Source of the DNA: an uncultured Clostridia bacterium
GTDB taxonomy: Bacteria; Bacillota; Clostridia; Christensenellales; Borkfalkiaceae
Reading direction: 5' to 3'
Assembly (NCBI GenBank): GCA_934254725.1
Contig: CAKQLR010000058.1
Location: 1-10,183, forward strand
DNA: 10,183 nucleotides
A model generated the notes under the pieces. That model saw nothing but the letters and a program-made list of their open reading frames with translations, did not search any database and had not been told where the DNA came from. Each line of letters opens with the position of its first letter. Position 1 is the stretch's first letter. Positions 1-9,177 of this stretch are shown here, one piece after another. The position numbers and the translations under genes are program-made.

Positions 1-3000
1 TTCGGTAAGGCTCTTGATGCCCTTGAATGCTTCTGAACCTATCTTCTGGATAGTGGAAGGAAGCACGAGTTTTGCACTCTTTGTCTGTCCGACAAACGCC
101 TTAGGCATTATTGTGGTGTAACCTTCCGGAATAACCACGGTGCCGTCCTCGTTATCGGGCGTAATCTGCGTGTAAACGCTTTGAATGGTATCGCCCGCCT
201 TGTTGGTTACGAACGGGAGGTTCTTATCGAGAGATAACGTTGGGTGATCGTCCGAAACCTGAAGCAAAATCTTCTTGGAGCTTATGCCGGTAAGGAGCCC
301 CGTAATATCGGTTACCGAGTCGGAAAGATAGATTGTATTAAGGTGAGAACAAGAACTGAACACACTTGTTCCGAGCGTCATCGTGCCTGCTTTTGTCTCG
401 GGGAAAGTGAATGACGTCATAGGCGCGGAAGAACCGAGAGCAAACGCCTTATCGCCTATAAGCGTAAGATTGCTTACCTGTTTTCCGCCGTCATCGTACG
501 TTTCAAATACAATTTCTTCGATGAGTTTGTTGCTAACGAAAGCTTCTTCTCTTATTTCCTTTATCGAAGAAGGAATAGCTATGCTTGTAATCTTGGTGCT
601 TGCGAAACCTTTCTTGTAAATATATGCAAGGCTTGCCTTTCCGTCCTTCTTTGCAAACGTTACGCTTGCAAGGGCGGAATCCGCAAATACTTCGCCGTCG
701 ACGGTTTTTTCCTCAACTTTAACGATGTTTCCTTTGCTGTCTTTGGTATAATTTATTAAGATTGTGTCTTCGCTCGGTATATAGAAGTTACTTACGAAGT
801 AGGTAGAACCTATTTCTTCAACAGACGAAGGAATCGTTATCGCTGTGAGCGATTTACATTTATTGAACGCTTTATAGCCTATAGACTTAACGCCTTCGGG
901 AAGAATTAAGGTGCCATTTGCCGTTTCGGAACCGCCTATCGGTGTTTCGGCAAAGCAGTACGCCGGGATTGCGGTTATTGCAGAGCCTTCTTCAAAGACA
1001 ACGTCCGTTACACCCGAGTTATAGAAAGCACCCTGACCTAAGAATTTTACGCCCTTAGGTATGGTTACCTTTTTAAGCGACGCTATTCCTGCGAATGCAT
1101 AATCTCCAACGTAAACGGTTCTTGCAGGAAGAACAACCTCCTCCAAAGCAGTACCGAAGAATGCCGTTACAACATTAAACGATAAGGTTCCGCCGTGCTT
1201 GTAAGCGCCGCCCTGGATAGTAAGAGGTACTTCCTCCTTTCCTTCGGGAGTTTCGCCAAATACTATCGTTTTAAGATTTTCACAGCCGTACTTTTTATTA
1301 CTTGAAAGTGAGGTATGTCCTCTTCTGAACGCGCCGTAAGATATGGTTTCCACGGTGTAAGGAACGGTTATCGTTTCAAGAGACGCGCATCCGTCGAACA
1401 ATCCGTAACCTATAGTTTTAAGACCTACGGGAAGAATAAGTTCTTTAAGATTGATACAACCTTCGAAAATGCTGTCGCCGAATTTAAGGTCGCTTCTTTC
1501 GCCGTCACGGAATACAATCTTTTCAAGCAATGTGTTGTAATAGAACGCTCTGTCCCAAACCTTTACGAGGTTTGCCCTTAACGTCAATTCGCCGGTTTTG
1601 CCTGCAGGCGAGTAAACGAGTTCGGAAACGAGATTACCTTCTTCATCTTCTTTCTCGATGTACAATACGCCGCTATCGGAAATAACAACCGTGTTACCTT
1701 CCGCAACCACTAAATTTTCTATTGCATTGCTGTCTTTGAATACGGTGAGCTTGGAGCCTGTTTCATCCGTCGCTCCGGTATCGTCGGAGCCGATTATTCC
1801 GAGTTTTTTAAGCGAAGCCGGGAGATAAACGTTTTTAAGACTGTCACAGCTTGCAAACGCGTATTCGCCTATTTCTTCTACGCCTTCGGGCACGATTATT
1901 TCTACCAGGTCGCCACAGTCATAGAAAGCCCTGGTTTTTATAACTTTGAGGCGCGAAGGTAAGTTTATATCGACAAGCGACACGCAACGGTCAAACGCGT
2001 TTTCCTCTATTACGAGGGCTGCTGCGTTTTCGCCGTCTTTGAACTCTACCGTAGTTAACAATTTAGCGCCGAAGAATGCCCTGACACCTATCGTTTCCAC
2101 GCTTGCCGGGATTATTACTTTTTCAATCGACTTGCTTGCAAAAACGCCGTCGCTTATTTTTGTTACGGTTCCTGGTATTTCGTACGTTCCCGTTATGGTT
2201 CCCGGGAAGTAAACGATATTGGAGTAATCGCTGTTGAAAAGTACGTTATCCTTTTCTTTGAAGTTCGGGTTTGCCGGGGAAACTTCGATTTCCTCTATAT
2301 TGTTGTCGCCGAAGATACCGCCTATTTCCATAAACGGAACGTTCTCGCCGAGATAAAGTTTATATACGTAGAATACGTCTAATCCGCCGTCGCCGGTATT
2401 GACAAACGTAGCGAACGCGCCGGTTTCGAATACGGCGTCCTGAAGAGAAGTTTCGACTCTTACGGCAATTTTTTGTATAGTTAAACTGCTACTTATACCG
2501 CCGAACGCGTACTTGCCGAGGCTTATAAGGTTTTCGGGAAGAACTATTTCATTCTTGTATAATCTTGTGCCGTAGAATGCGCCCTCGCCTATCGTCAAGG
2601 GTTTATCGGCTTCCGTTCCTTCGAACACTACCTTCCCAACCAAAGAAGCGGGTGCATAGAAGTCGCCTTCCAACCTGCCGGTGTAGGACTTGCCGTCCTG
2701 GTTTGCTACGCCGCCGAACGCATAAGGCTCGATAACGGTAACGTTCTTGGGAATGATTACGGTAGAAATTCTCGTACCTGCAAAGGAGAGAGAACCGATT
2801 GTGGAAACGCCGTCGGGAACGGTAAATTCACCGGTGAGACCCGTAGGAACGTATTCGAGCGTAGCCGCGCCGTCTTTGCCTCTTATGAGTACGCCGTTCT
2901 TGGAGTAGTATTCGGTAACCTCGTCCATAGCCTTGGAAACGTTTACTTCTACAAGATTGGTGCAGGAGTCGAACGCCTTACGGTCAAACGAAGAAAGTCT

Positions 3001-6000
3001 TGCGGGGAACGTTACCGATTGCAAGGAGCTGCATCTTCTGAACGCGTATTTCGCTATAGAAAGGGGCTTAGCGTCTTCGCTGTCGGTACCTTTGAATATT
3101 ACGTTTACGAGTTCTTTACAGTCTTCAAACGCGCTTTCGTTGATTTCTTCAACGGTTGCGGGGATAACTATGGTGGTTATATTTTTATTGTTAAACGCAT
3201 TGGTTTTGATTACTTCTACTCCGTCGGGAAGCTCGAGCGTGCCGATTACGGAATTGGGAACGACGAGTACTTCGGACTTCTTGGAAATTCTGCTGTATCC
3301 GCAGAGAACGCCCTTCGAGGAGAAGTATTTTGCCTTAACCTCTTTTGCGGAAGGCAATACGTTTATAGCTTTTAAGTTGCTGCAACCTTCGAATGCGGAG
3401 TTTGCGCCCGTTTCGTCACCTACTTCAACATGTTCCATAGAGGAATAGAAGTTGACTATCTGAAGGTTGGAGCAGTTCTTGAACGCGCCTGCATCTATGG
3501 TGATTACGGGGATACCGTTAACAGTTTCGGGTATGGTTACTTCGGTTACGAAGTTTATACCGTCACCGCCGCGTACGCGATAAGCCTTCGAATGGTCTTC
3601 GTCTTCTGTCGTGGTTTCTTCGTATTTGAATACGCTTGCCCAAAATGCGTGAAGAGTAATGTCTTCATTTTTATCGAAAGGATTAAGACCTTCGCCGTAC
3701 TGGTTGGTGTATCTGGTATCACGACCCATCAAACCTCTGTACCAGCCGATGAACGCCATTTCGAAAGCGTCGTTCGCGGTAGGTACGGGAAGAGTGAATT
3801 CCGAGCCGAATGCTATTTCCTGAGTCAGTTCTTCTTCGGGAAGAGTACCGTAATCGCCGACGTCAAGCCTTACCATGTGCTTCTTGGGAATGAAGTATGC
3901 GTAAATGGTGATGTTTTCGTTTCCGTCGAATATATCGGAAACGTATTTCTTGCCACCGTCGGGACCTTTATCGGTCAGGTACCAGCCCTCGAAATCATAA
4001 CCGTCGCGGGTAACTTCGGGAAGTACCAAAGCGTCGCCTTCCGCAACGTAAACGGGTTCGAGCTTATTGTCCTCGCCCGCTTCGAAAGATACGGAATAGA
4101 AATTGATATCGAACGTCTTTTCGTCGAGTACTTTATTGCTTCTGTCCGTAACCCAAAGTTTAACTGTGTATTTACCTGCTCCGGACGCATCAAACGTGTA
4201 AGAATATAAATCTCTTGCCGCGTAGGTTATTTCTCGACCACCATTAACGGTAAGGTGATAAGTCGTACCGTTCGCAACGGGTGCCCAGGTCAATACTCTG
4301 TTTTCATATTTTATTTCGTTGAATTTACTTGCCGAAACGACTATTTCATTCTCTGCGGAATTCAAAGATTCGTCGTTTGCTACCGCCTTTACCGAAATAC
4401 TAACCGATTCGCCGGTAATATAAGGAGCAACGTTGAAGTAATACAATCCGTCTACTTTATCCTTAGTCGTAAACGTGCTGCCGCCTATCTTTACACTGTA
4501 GGAAACCGCACCTTCTACGCCATTCCAATAGAGAACGCCGTCAGAAATACGCAAGCCGTCGGGCATGAGAAGATTTTCTCTTACAAACGAGCCTGTAGCG
4601 GTATTCGAAGTAACGTAGCCTTTCTTGTAACCAGTTACGGTCACGTTTACCGTTCCCTTGAATTTACCTACGGAGTAAGTGATATCGTATACTTTTGCGG
4701 TAACCTTCTTTTCACCTGCGGTAACGGTTACGTAATAATAATCCGCAGACACTTCGTTCCAGGAAATAGTACCTGCATCCGCGTTGTAGTTGATATCCGT
4801 TATGTCGTCGAGAGCCTGCAGAACGAAAAGCTCTGCGGGAATGGACTTGCCGCCCGCGTTTGAATAAGCAACTACGCGGAACGTCATACCCTCTTCGGTC
4901 ATATCGCAACCGGAGAAGTCGTACGCTACAAGTTCGCCGGAGGTTCTTTCAAGTCTTACCTCAGAATGGTTATGCCCTTCGTTATTGCAGATAACGGTAA
5001 GGAGATAGTAATCCGCGCCCTCAACGTTTTTAAACACAAGAGTGCCGGTATCGGATTCGGAAACTTCAAGCCCCGCAACCTTATTAAGACCTTTGTTGTT
5101 TACATATGCTTTACCGCTTGTACCGTTGCTGGCAAGAACCGAGATTTCATACTCGCCAGCTGAAAGAGCGCCGAAGTCAAACGCAAGATTGTTGAGATAT
5201 GTTCTTTCGCTCTTGGCAGCACCTTCGGGTCCGTTAACGGTCACGGTGTATTCAAGCCCCGTACGAATTGCATTCCAGATGATGTTTGCTTTTCCGTCCG
5301 CAGCTACCGCTACGCTTACGGTAAGAGCTTTTTCACCCTTTTTCTGCCATACTGCGAAAAGCTTGACGTCCGAATTAACTTCTTCGTCCGTTTCAACCTT
5401 TTTGGTAAGTTTAGCGCTGTCATCGAAGTCGCTCAACCACCAACCGAGGAACTCGTAGTTTTCTTTTGTTAAAACAGGAAGTTCGCCCAAGCGGTGATTT
5501 ACAGTCTTTGCGGAATAGCTATCCAGACGAGTTGTTCCGTCATAGAAGGAAACGGTAAACTCGTTATCCGTCTGTTTTACGAACTTACCGTATACGGTAA
5601 CGTCGCTCTTCACTCCTGCGGAGAAATCGAACGGAACGGTTGTCGCTCTGTCTTTATACCATCCGACGAAAACATACCCGTCTTTTACAGGCGCTTCCGG
5701 AGTGGCAATTGCCTTGCCCGAAAGGACCTCTTTCGTGAAGGTTTTTCCGTCAACGGAGAAAGTAACCGTGAATTTCTTTAAAAATTCATACTGCTTCCCG
5801 TTCGCGGAAACCATCAGCCCGTCGCCCTGAACGGTGGCGGTAAATGTAGTTCCGTCTTTTGCCGTCAACGTAAGCACGCTGCCGTCAAACGTGTAATCAC
5901 CGGAATATTCCTTGCCGGCTAAAGTGAGCGAGAACGAATCCTTTGTAACAGAAAACGTCCACTCGTCTTCGCCTTCGATCGCATAATAAACGCCCGTCTG

Positions 6001-6111
6001 AGTAAACTCAACGTCGGTGCCGGGTTTTTTACATGAAACGAAAAACATGCTCATAGAAAAAACCGCTATTATGCAAAGCAAGCCGATAATCGAATACCTC
6101 TTGGTTTTCAT
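1..6111 (-). CDS. Giant BspA-like leucine-rich-repeat surface lipoprotein with InlB-type and Fn3-like modules (C-terminus off the left edge)
   Basis: An open frame of 2037 codons starts at the ATG at 6111 and runs stop-free off the left edge, so the C-terminus is missing. The start is fixed by AGGAGG at 6119-6124 and by a signal peptide: basic N-terminus (MKTKRYS), hydrophobic core, and lipobox FVSC with Cys27 as the predicted lipidation site. Domains read by eye: small beta-rich domain about 40-112; two Listeria-Bacteroides (InlB B-type) repeats about 114-178 and 185-256, with GYVFVGWYK and YEFLGWW cores; about five Fn3-like modules about 261-671 (recurring W-x-V-x-x-A-x-x-Y-x-V-x-V); two more InlB-type repeats about 672-742 (DGYDFEGWY) and 745-825; then BspA/TpLRR leucine-rich repeats (LRR_5 type) from about 840 to the edge, roughly 30 copies with AFxxCxxL-IxIPxxVxxI cores. 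Known members of these families are surface proteins, some binding host matrix proteins. Adhesion or ligand binding is inferred here; no catalytic motif was seen. It has its own promoter and appears monocistronic within the window. Confidence 0.93.
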   Translation of the reverse strand, partial: MKTKRYSIIGLLCIIAVFSMSMFFVSCKKPGTDVEFTQTGVYYAIEGEDEWTFSVTKDSFSLTLAGKEYSGDYTFDGSVLTLTAKDGTTFTATVQGDGLMVSANGKQYEFLKKFTVTFSVDGKTFTKEVLSGKAIATPEAPVKDGYVFVGWYKDRATTVPFDFSAGVKSDVTVYGKFVKQTDNEFTVSFYDGTTRLDSYSAKTVNHRLGELPVLTKENYEFLGWWLSDFDDSAKLTKKVETDEEVNSDVKLFAVWQKKGEKALTVSVAVAADGKANIIWNAIRTGLEYTVTVNGPEGAAKSERTYLNNLAFDFGALSAGEYEISVLASNGTSGKAYVNNKGLNKVAGLEVSESDTGTLVFKNVEGADYYLLTVICNNEGHNHSEVRLERTSGELVAYDFSGCDMTEEGMTFRVVAYSNAGGKSIPAELFVLQALDDITDINYNADAGTISWNEVSADYYYVTVTAGEKKVTAKVYDITYSVGKFKGTVNVTVTGYKKGYVTSNTATGSFVRENLLMPDGLRISDGVLYWNGVEGAVSYSVKIGGSTFTTKDKVDGLYYFNVAPYITGESVSISVKAVANDESLNSAENEIVVSASKFNEIKYENRVLTWAPVANGTTYHLTVNGGREITYAARDLYSYTFDASGAGKYTVKLWVTDRSNKVLDEKTFDINFYSVSFEAGEDNKLEPVYVAEGDALVLPEVTRDGYDFEGWYLTDKGPDGGKKYVSDIFDGNENITIYAYFIPKKHMVRLDVGDYGTLPEEELTQEIAFGSEFTLPVPTANDAFEMAFIGWYRGLMGRDTRYTNQYGEGLNPFDKNEDITLHAFWASVFKYEETTTEDEDHSKAYRVRGGDGINFVTEVTIPETVNGIPVITIDAGAFKNCSNLQIVNFYSSMEHVEVGDETGANSAFEGCSNLKAINVLPSAKEVKAKYFSSKGVLCGYSRISKKSEVLVVPNSVIGTLELPDGVEVIKTNAFNNKNITTIVIPATVEEINESAFEDCKELVNVIFKGTDSEDAKPLSIAKYAFRRCSSLQSVTFPARLSSFDRKAFDSCTNLVEVNVSKAMDEVTEYYSKNGVLIRGKDGAATLEYVPTGLTGEFTVPDGVSTIGSLSFAGTRISTVIIPKNVTVIEPYAFGGVANQDGKSYTGRLEGDFYAPASLVGKVVFEGTEADKPLTIGEGAFYGTRLYKNEIVLPENLISLGKYAFGGISSSLTIQKIAVRVETSLQDAVFETGAFATFVNTGDGGLDVFYVYKLYLGENVPFMEIGGIFGDNNIEEIEVSPANPNFKEKDNVLFNSDYSNIVYFPGTITGTYEIPGTVTKISDGVFASKSIEKVIIPASVETIGVRAFFGAKLLTTVEFKDGENAAALVIEENAFDRCVSLVDINLPSRLKVIKTRAFYDCGDLVEIIVPEGVEEIGEYAFASCDSLKNVYLPASLKKLGIIGSDDTGATDETGSKLTVFKDSNAIENLVVAEGNTVVISDSGVLYIEKEDEEGNLVSELVYSPAGKTGELTLRANLVKVWDRAFYYNTLLEKIVFRDGERSDLKFGDSIFEGCINLKELILPVGLKTIGYGLFDGCASLETITVPYTVETISYGAFRRGHTSLSSNKKYGCENLKTIVFGETPEGKEEVPLTIQGGAYKHGGTLSFNVVTAFFGTALEEVVLPARTVYVGDYAFAGIASLKKVTIPKGVKFLGQGAFYNSGVTDVVFEEGSAITAIPAYCFAETPIGGSETANGTLILPEGVKSIGYKAFNKCKSLTAITIPSSVEEIGSTYFVSNFYIPSEDTILINYTKDSKGNIVKVEEKTVDGEVFADSALASVTFAKKDGKASLAYIYKKGFASTKITSIAIPSSIKEIREEAFVSNKLIEEIVFETYDDGGKQVSNLTLIGDKAFALGSSAPMTSFTFPETKAGTMTLGTSVFSSCSHLNTIYLSDSVTDITGLLTGISSKKILLQVSDDHPTLSLDKNLPFVTNKAGDTIQSVYTQITPDNEDGTVVIPEGYTTIMPKAFVGQTKSAKLVLPSTIQKIGSEAFKGIKSLTE

Positions 6112-6118
6112 AAAGAAA

Positions 6119-6124
6119 CCTCCT
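6119..6124 (-). promoter_or_regulatory. Ribosome binding site of the giant lipoprotein
   Basis: Reads AGGAGG on the minus strand, seven bases before the ATG at 6111. It decides the start: translation from here gives a complete lipoprotein signal peptide. Confidence 0.9.
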
Positions 6125-6181
6125 ATAAAAAATTCTAAATTCCCTATGCGGGTATGCGCCCGCGTATTCATAATATATAAT

Positions 6182-6210
6182 ATTATAATTTTTCGATTAA
6201 AATAAGTCAA
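6182..6210 (-). promoter_or_regulatory. Sigma-A-type promoter of the giant lipoprotein
   Basis: On the minus strand, TTGACT (6205-6210) and TATAAT (6182-6187) are separated by exactly 17 bases, close to the housekeeping consensus. The predicted transcript start is near 6175, giving a leader of about 63 nt. That leader contains a small GCGGG/CCCGC hairpin (6148-6163) and the Shine-Dalgarno. The promoter lies beyond the terminator of the upstream operon, so the lipoprotein is probably transcribed independently and strongly. Confidence 0.85.
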
Positions 6211-6252
6211 CGCGATTTGTTTTAAATATCCGAATTTGCGCATTGTTTTTAG

Positions 6253-6267
6253 TTATATCTAATATAA
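6253..6267. repeat. Short AT dyad upstream of the lipoprotein promoter
   Basis: TTATAT-CTA-ATATAA, six-base arms around a three-base centre, about 43 bp upstream of the -35 box. It could be a regulator site, but an AT-rich spacer can produce such a dyad by chance. The rest of the gap between the terminator at 6351 and the promoter at 6210 holds no ORF with a start and ribosome binding site. Confidence 0.3.
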
Positions 6268-6350
6268 GCTCAGGTTAGGGCGTGCAAAAAAATCACATAA
6301 ATTTGGGTAAATTTTCCTATTATTCTCCTTAAAAACAATAGCGAAAAACA

Positions 6351-6382
6351 GCAAAAATCCGCAGACAAACTGCCTGCGGATT
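6351..6382 (-). terminator. Intrinsic terminator of the mntP-ATPase operon
   Basis: On the minus strand a perfect 9-bp stem (AATCCGCAG at 6382-6374 with CTGCGGATT at 6364-6356) closes a 9-base loop and runs into a short T tract, with more T-rich sequence beyond. It begins about 50 nt after the ATPase stop codon. The plus-strand reading has no T tract, so it acts for minus-strand transcription. Confidence 0.85.
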
Positions 6383-6433
6383 CCACTGCAATAATTATAT
6401 ATGTAGCCTTAAACACACATTAACGCCATATTT

Positions 6434-9094
6434 TTAAATTATTTTTTTCTTTGAAATATGCCTTTGAATAAGCTTGACAAGTTCCACAACGGGAATAACA
6501 AGCACCGACAAACCGAGCGCGATAAGATATTCCGTAATGCCGATTGCGGTAAAGTCAAACAGATCCGCTACGAACGGAATTTCGATTACAGCCGTTGTCA
6601 GAATGAGTGCGGCTACCATAGAACCGAGCAAGAAGAAGTTATGCGTTTTAAGGGAAAAAATCGAAGCTTTCTGCGAGCGCATATTGTACGAATGGAAGAT
6701 TTCAGCCATGCTCATGGTTAAAAACGCCATGGTTATTCCGTGGCTCGATTGAGCCGTAAACGAGAAAACTCCGTTTTCTATATACGAGCCTATGAGGTAC
6801 GCGCCGAGCGTAAGCACGGAAACAAGTAACCCTTGGTACACTATATCAAAACCTGCACCGTCGGAAAATACGCCTGCCTTAGACGAACGCGGAGGTTGCT
6901 TCATTATATCCTTTTCTGCCGGCTCCATACCGAGAGCAAGTGCAGGGAAGCAGTCCGTTATAAGGTTTATCCAAAGAAGGTGCGGAGCCTTTAAAATGGT
7001 AAAACCGAGCAGCTGAGCCGTAAAAATAGAAATAACTTCGCTCATATTGGAAGAAAGCAGAAATTGTATGACTTTGCGAATGTTTCCGTAAATCTCTCTG
7101 CCTTCCTCTACGGCAAAAACTATCGTGGCGAAGTTGTCGTCCGAAAGAACCATATCCGCAACGTTTTTCGTTACGTCCGTTCCGGTTATGCCCATTCCGA
7201 CGCCGATATCCGCAGCTTTAATGGACGGAGCGTCATTTACGCCGTCGCCCGTCATTGCGGTGATCATTCCCTTTTTCTTCCACGCCTGAACTATGCGCAC
7301 CTTATGCTCGGGCTGAACCCTTGCGTATACGGAATACTTCTCCACCGCTTTTTCAAACTCCGCATCGGAGATATTATCCAGCTCGGCACCCGTAATAGCT
7401 TCGGACGCATCTTTTATTATTCCCAATTCCAAAGCTATCGCAACAGCCGTATCTTTGTGGTCGCCCGTTATCATAACGGGACGAATGCCCGCCGTTTTGC
7501 ATTCTTTAATAGCAGCTTTAACCTCTGGGCGAACGGGATCTATCATTCCGCATAGACCTATCAAGACGAGTTCGTTTTCAAGAGCTTCGGAAGTATATAC
7601 GTCGGGCTTTCCATCGTGTTTTTTATATGCCGCGGCAAGAACCCTTAATGCTTTATCCGCCATGGATTTGTTTGCGCTTAAAATCTTCTGCCTGTCATCG
7701 GCTGTCAACTCTCTTACGCCGTTTTCCGTTTCAATATATTTACAACGGGAAAGCAGCTCGTCCGGCGCACCCTTCGTATACTGAACAAAACCGTTTTCCG
7801 TCGAATGAACGGTCGTCATCATTTTACGCGAAGAATCGAACGGAACTTCCCCCACCCTGTTTTCCGCTTGTGACAAAGCACGTTTATCTAAGCCGTTTTT
7901 CGTCGCGTAATTTACAAGGGCGCATTCGGTAGGTTCGCCTACGGCTACGTCGTTTTCGTCGGGTTCGGCGTCGTTGCATAATGTCATCGCCTTGCAAAGA
8001 AGTGCCCTATTTCGCGTGTAATCGTCCACAACCGTCATTTTATTTTGCGTGAGCGTACCCGTTTTATCCGAGCAAATTACCTGCGTGCTTCCGAGCGTTT
8101 CCACTGCGGTAAGCCTTCTTATAACGGCGGAACGCTTGGACATTTTTGTAACGCCGATAGACAAAACTATTGTAACTACAGCGGCAAGACCTTCCGGAAT
8201 AGCCGCAACGGCAAGGGAAACGGCAACCATAAACGACGGCAATATATCGCTTTTGAAATCGAGCGAACCGTTATCGAGATACCCCCTCAACAGCCCCACG
8301 CCGAAGATAACGACGCATATGCCTAAGACGAGAATCGTAAGCACTTTAGAAAGCTGCGTAAGTTTTTGTTGCAAGGGCGTCTTTTCTTCTTTCGAAGCGG
8401 TGAGAGCTTTTGCTATTTTGCCCATTTCCGTATTCATTCCCACAGCCACGACAACCGCTTTCGCCCTGCCGTAAACCACGGTACTGCCCATGTAAACCAT
8501 GTTTGCGCGGTCACCAAGGGGCACGTCGCCGTTTTCACCCGCTTTAATCGTCCTGTTGTGCTTTTCGCTCGGAACGGATTCGCCGGTTAATGCCGCTTCC
8601 TCGCATTTTAACGAGTTGCTTTCGATTACGCGGCAATCTGCGGGAATTGCGTCGCCCGCTTCCAAGACAACCACGTCGCCTATCGTAAGTTCATCGCTCT
8701 TTACGGTAACCTGTTTACCGTCACGCAGAACTTTTGAAGTTGCGGCGGTCATTTCTTTAAGCGCGTCCAACGCTTTTTCTGCTTTAGCTTCCTGCAAAAC
8801 GCCGAGAACGGCGTTCAGGATTACTACAATCAATATTATAAATACGTCCGTGGGGAGTTCTTTTTCAACAAACGAAATTATTCCCGAAACAGCTGCGGCT
8901 GCTATGAGAACTAAAATCATCGGGTCAGCAAGCTGCTGTAAAAACCTTACGAAAACCGAAGTTTTTTTTCCTTCGTCAAGCTTGTTCTTTCCGTTCTCGG
9001 TTAAACGCTTTTCGGCTTCCGCACTGCTTATGCCGTTTTCGGCAGATCCTACAGAGCTTAAAACCTTGCTCTTTTCTTCCAGATAGAATTTCAT
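6434..9094 (-). CDS. P2-type cation-transporting ATPase (Ca2+/Mn2+ exporter, SERCA/PMCA-like)
   Basis: 886 residues from the ATG at 9094, a normal length for bacterial P2A ATPases. An in-frame ATG at 9166 would add 24 residues, but the site at 9094 has AAAGGAG five bases ahead and gives the usual family N-terminus. Visible hallmarks: actuator TGES at 170-173; phosphorylated Asp343 in SDKTGTLT; nucleotide-site KGAPD with Lys441; hinge TGDGVND at 615-621; M4 IPEGL with Glu301; M5 Asn683 and Glu686 in SSNMSEV; M6 Asn710, Thr713 and Asp714 in NLITDCFPALALG. These match the SERCA ion-site positions in M4-M6. Ten membrane segments fit: M1-M2 about 57-100, M3-M4 about 243-312, and six in the C-terminal part. 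In M8, by-eye alignment puts Ser where SERCA has Glu908. It uses ATP to pump a divalent cation out of the cytoplasm. Ca2+ is the default call from sequence; location behind mntP under an Mn2+ riboswitch argues for Mn2+ as a physiological substrate. The gap to mntP is 83 nt with no convincing promoter, so it is probably co-transcribed. Confidence 0.95.
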   Translation of the reverse strand: MKFYLEEKSKVLSSVGSAENGISSAEAEKRLTENGKNKLDEGKKTSVFVRFLQQLADPMILVLIAAAAVSGIISFVEKELPTDVFIILIVVILNAVLGVLQEAKAEKALDALKEMTAATSKVLRDGKQVTVKSDELTIGDVVVLEAGDAIPADCRVIESNSLKCEEAALTGESVPSEKHNRTIKAGENGDVPLGDRANMVYMGSTVVYGRAKAVVVAVGMNTEMGKIAKALTASKEEKTPLQQKLTQLSKVLTILVLGICVVIFGVGLLRGYLDNGSLDFKSDILPSFMVAVSLAVAAIPEGLAAVVTIVLSIGVTKMSKRSAVIRRLTAVETLGSTQVICSDKTGTLTQNKMTVVDDYTRNRALLCKAMTLCNDAEPDENDVAVGEPTECALVNYATKNGLDKRALSQAENRVGEVPFDSSRKMMTTVHSTENGFVQYTKGAPDELLSRCKYIETENGVRELTADDRQKILSANKSMADKALRVLAAAYKKHDGKPDVYTSEALENELVLIGLCGMIDPVRPEVKAAIKECKTAGIRPVMITGDHKDTAVAIALELGIIKDASEAITGAELDNISDAEFEKAVEKYSVYARVQPEHKVRIVQAWKKKGMITAMTGDGVNDAPSIKAADIGVGMGITGTDVTKNVADMVLSDDNFATIVFAVEEGREIYGNIRKVIQFLLSSNMSEVISIFTAQLLGFTILKAPHLLWINLITDCFPALALGMEPAEKDIMKQPPRSSKAGVFSDGAGFDIVYQGLLVSVLTLGAYLIGSYIENGVFSFTAQSSHGITMAFLTMSMAEIFHSYNMRSQKASIFSLKTHNFFLLGSMVAALILTTAVIEIPFVADLFDFTAIGITEYLIALGLSVLVIPVVELVKLIQRHISKKKII

Positions 9095-9099
9095 TTTAT

Positions 9100-9106
9100 C
9101 TCCTTT
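9100..9106 (-). promoter_or_regulatory. Ribosome binding site deciding the ATPase start
   Basis: AAAGGAG followed by ATAAA and the ATG at 9094. No comparable site precedes the alternative upstream ATG at 9166, which lies only 12 bases after the mntP stop codon. Confidence 0.85.
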
Positions 9107-9177
9107 TATTTCAATAAAATAGTGCGATAGTGTTTGATTTAGGCGATTTTCAGATTTTAACCGCAAGTTTTTCTATG

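Noticed and set aside
3430..4209. 259-codon plus-strand open frame, with other plus-strand frames across 383-5781
   Set aside because: They lie antisense to the giant lipoprotein, whose minus frame is stop-free and shows clear domains. The codon bias of that gene produces open antisense frames. Their translations resemble no family and lack ribosome binding sites.
1..6111. DNA-level tandem repeats, CRISPR or diversity-generating variable repeats in the LRR region
   Set aside because: The repetition is at protein level only: units vary in length and codons, and there are no identical spaced repeats or a template/reverse transcriptase pair.
6392..6422. TATAAT-like sequence between the ATPase stop and the terminator
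   Set aside because: There is no acceptable -35 at 16-18 bases, and it would be followed immediately by the terminator.
6458..9086. Plus-strand frames opposite the P-type ATPase
   Set aside because: They are shadows of a minus-strand gene with all catalytic motifs intact.
9095..9166. N-terminal extension of the ATPase from the ATG at 9166
   Set aside because: It has no Shine-Dalgarno, begins 12 bases after the mntP stop, and adds residues atypical of the family, whereas 9094 has AAAGGAG at good spacing.
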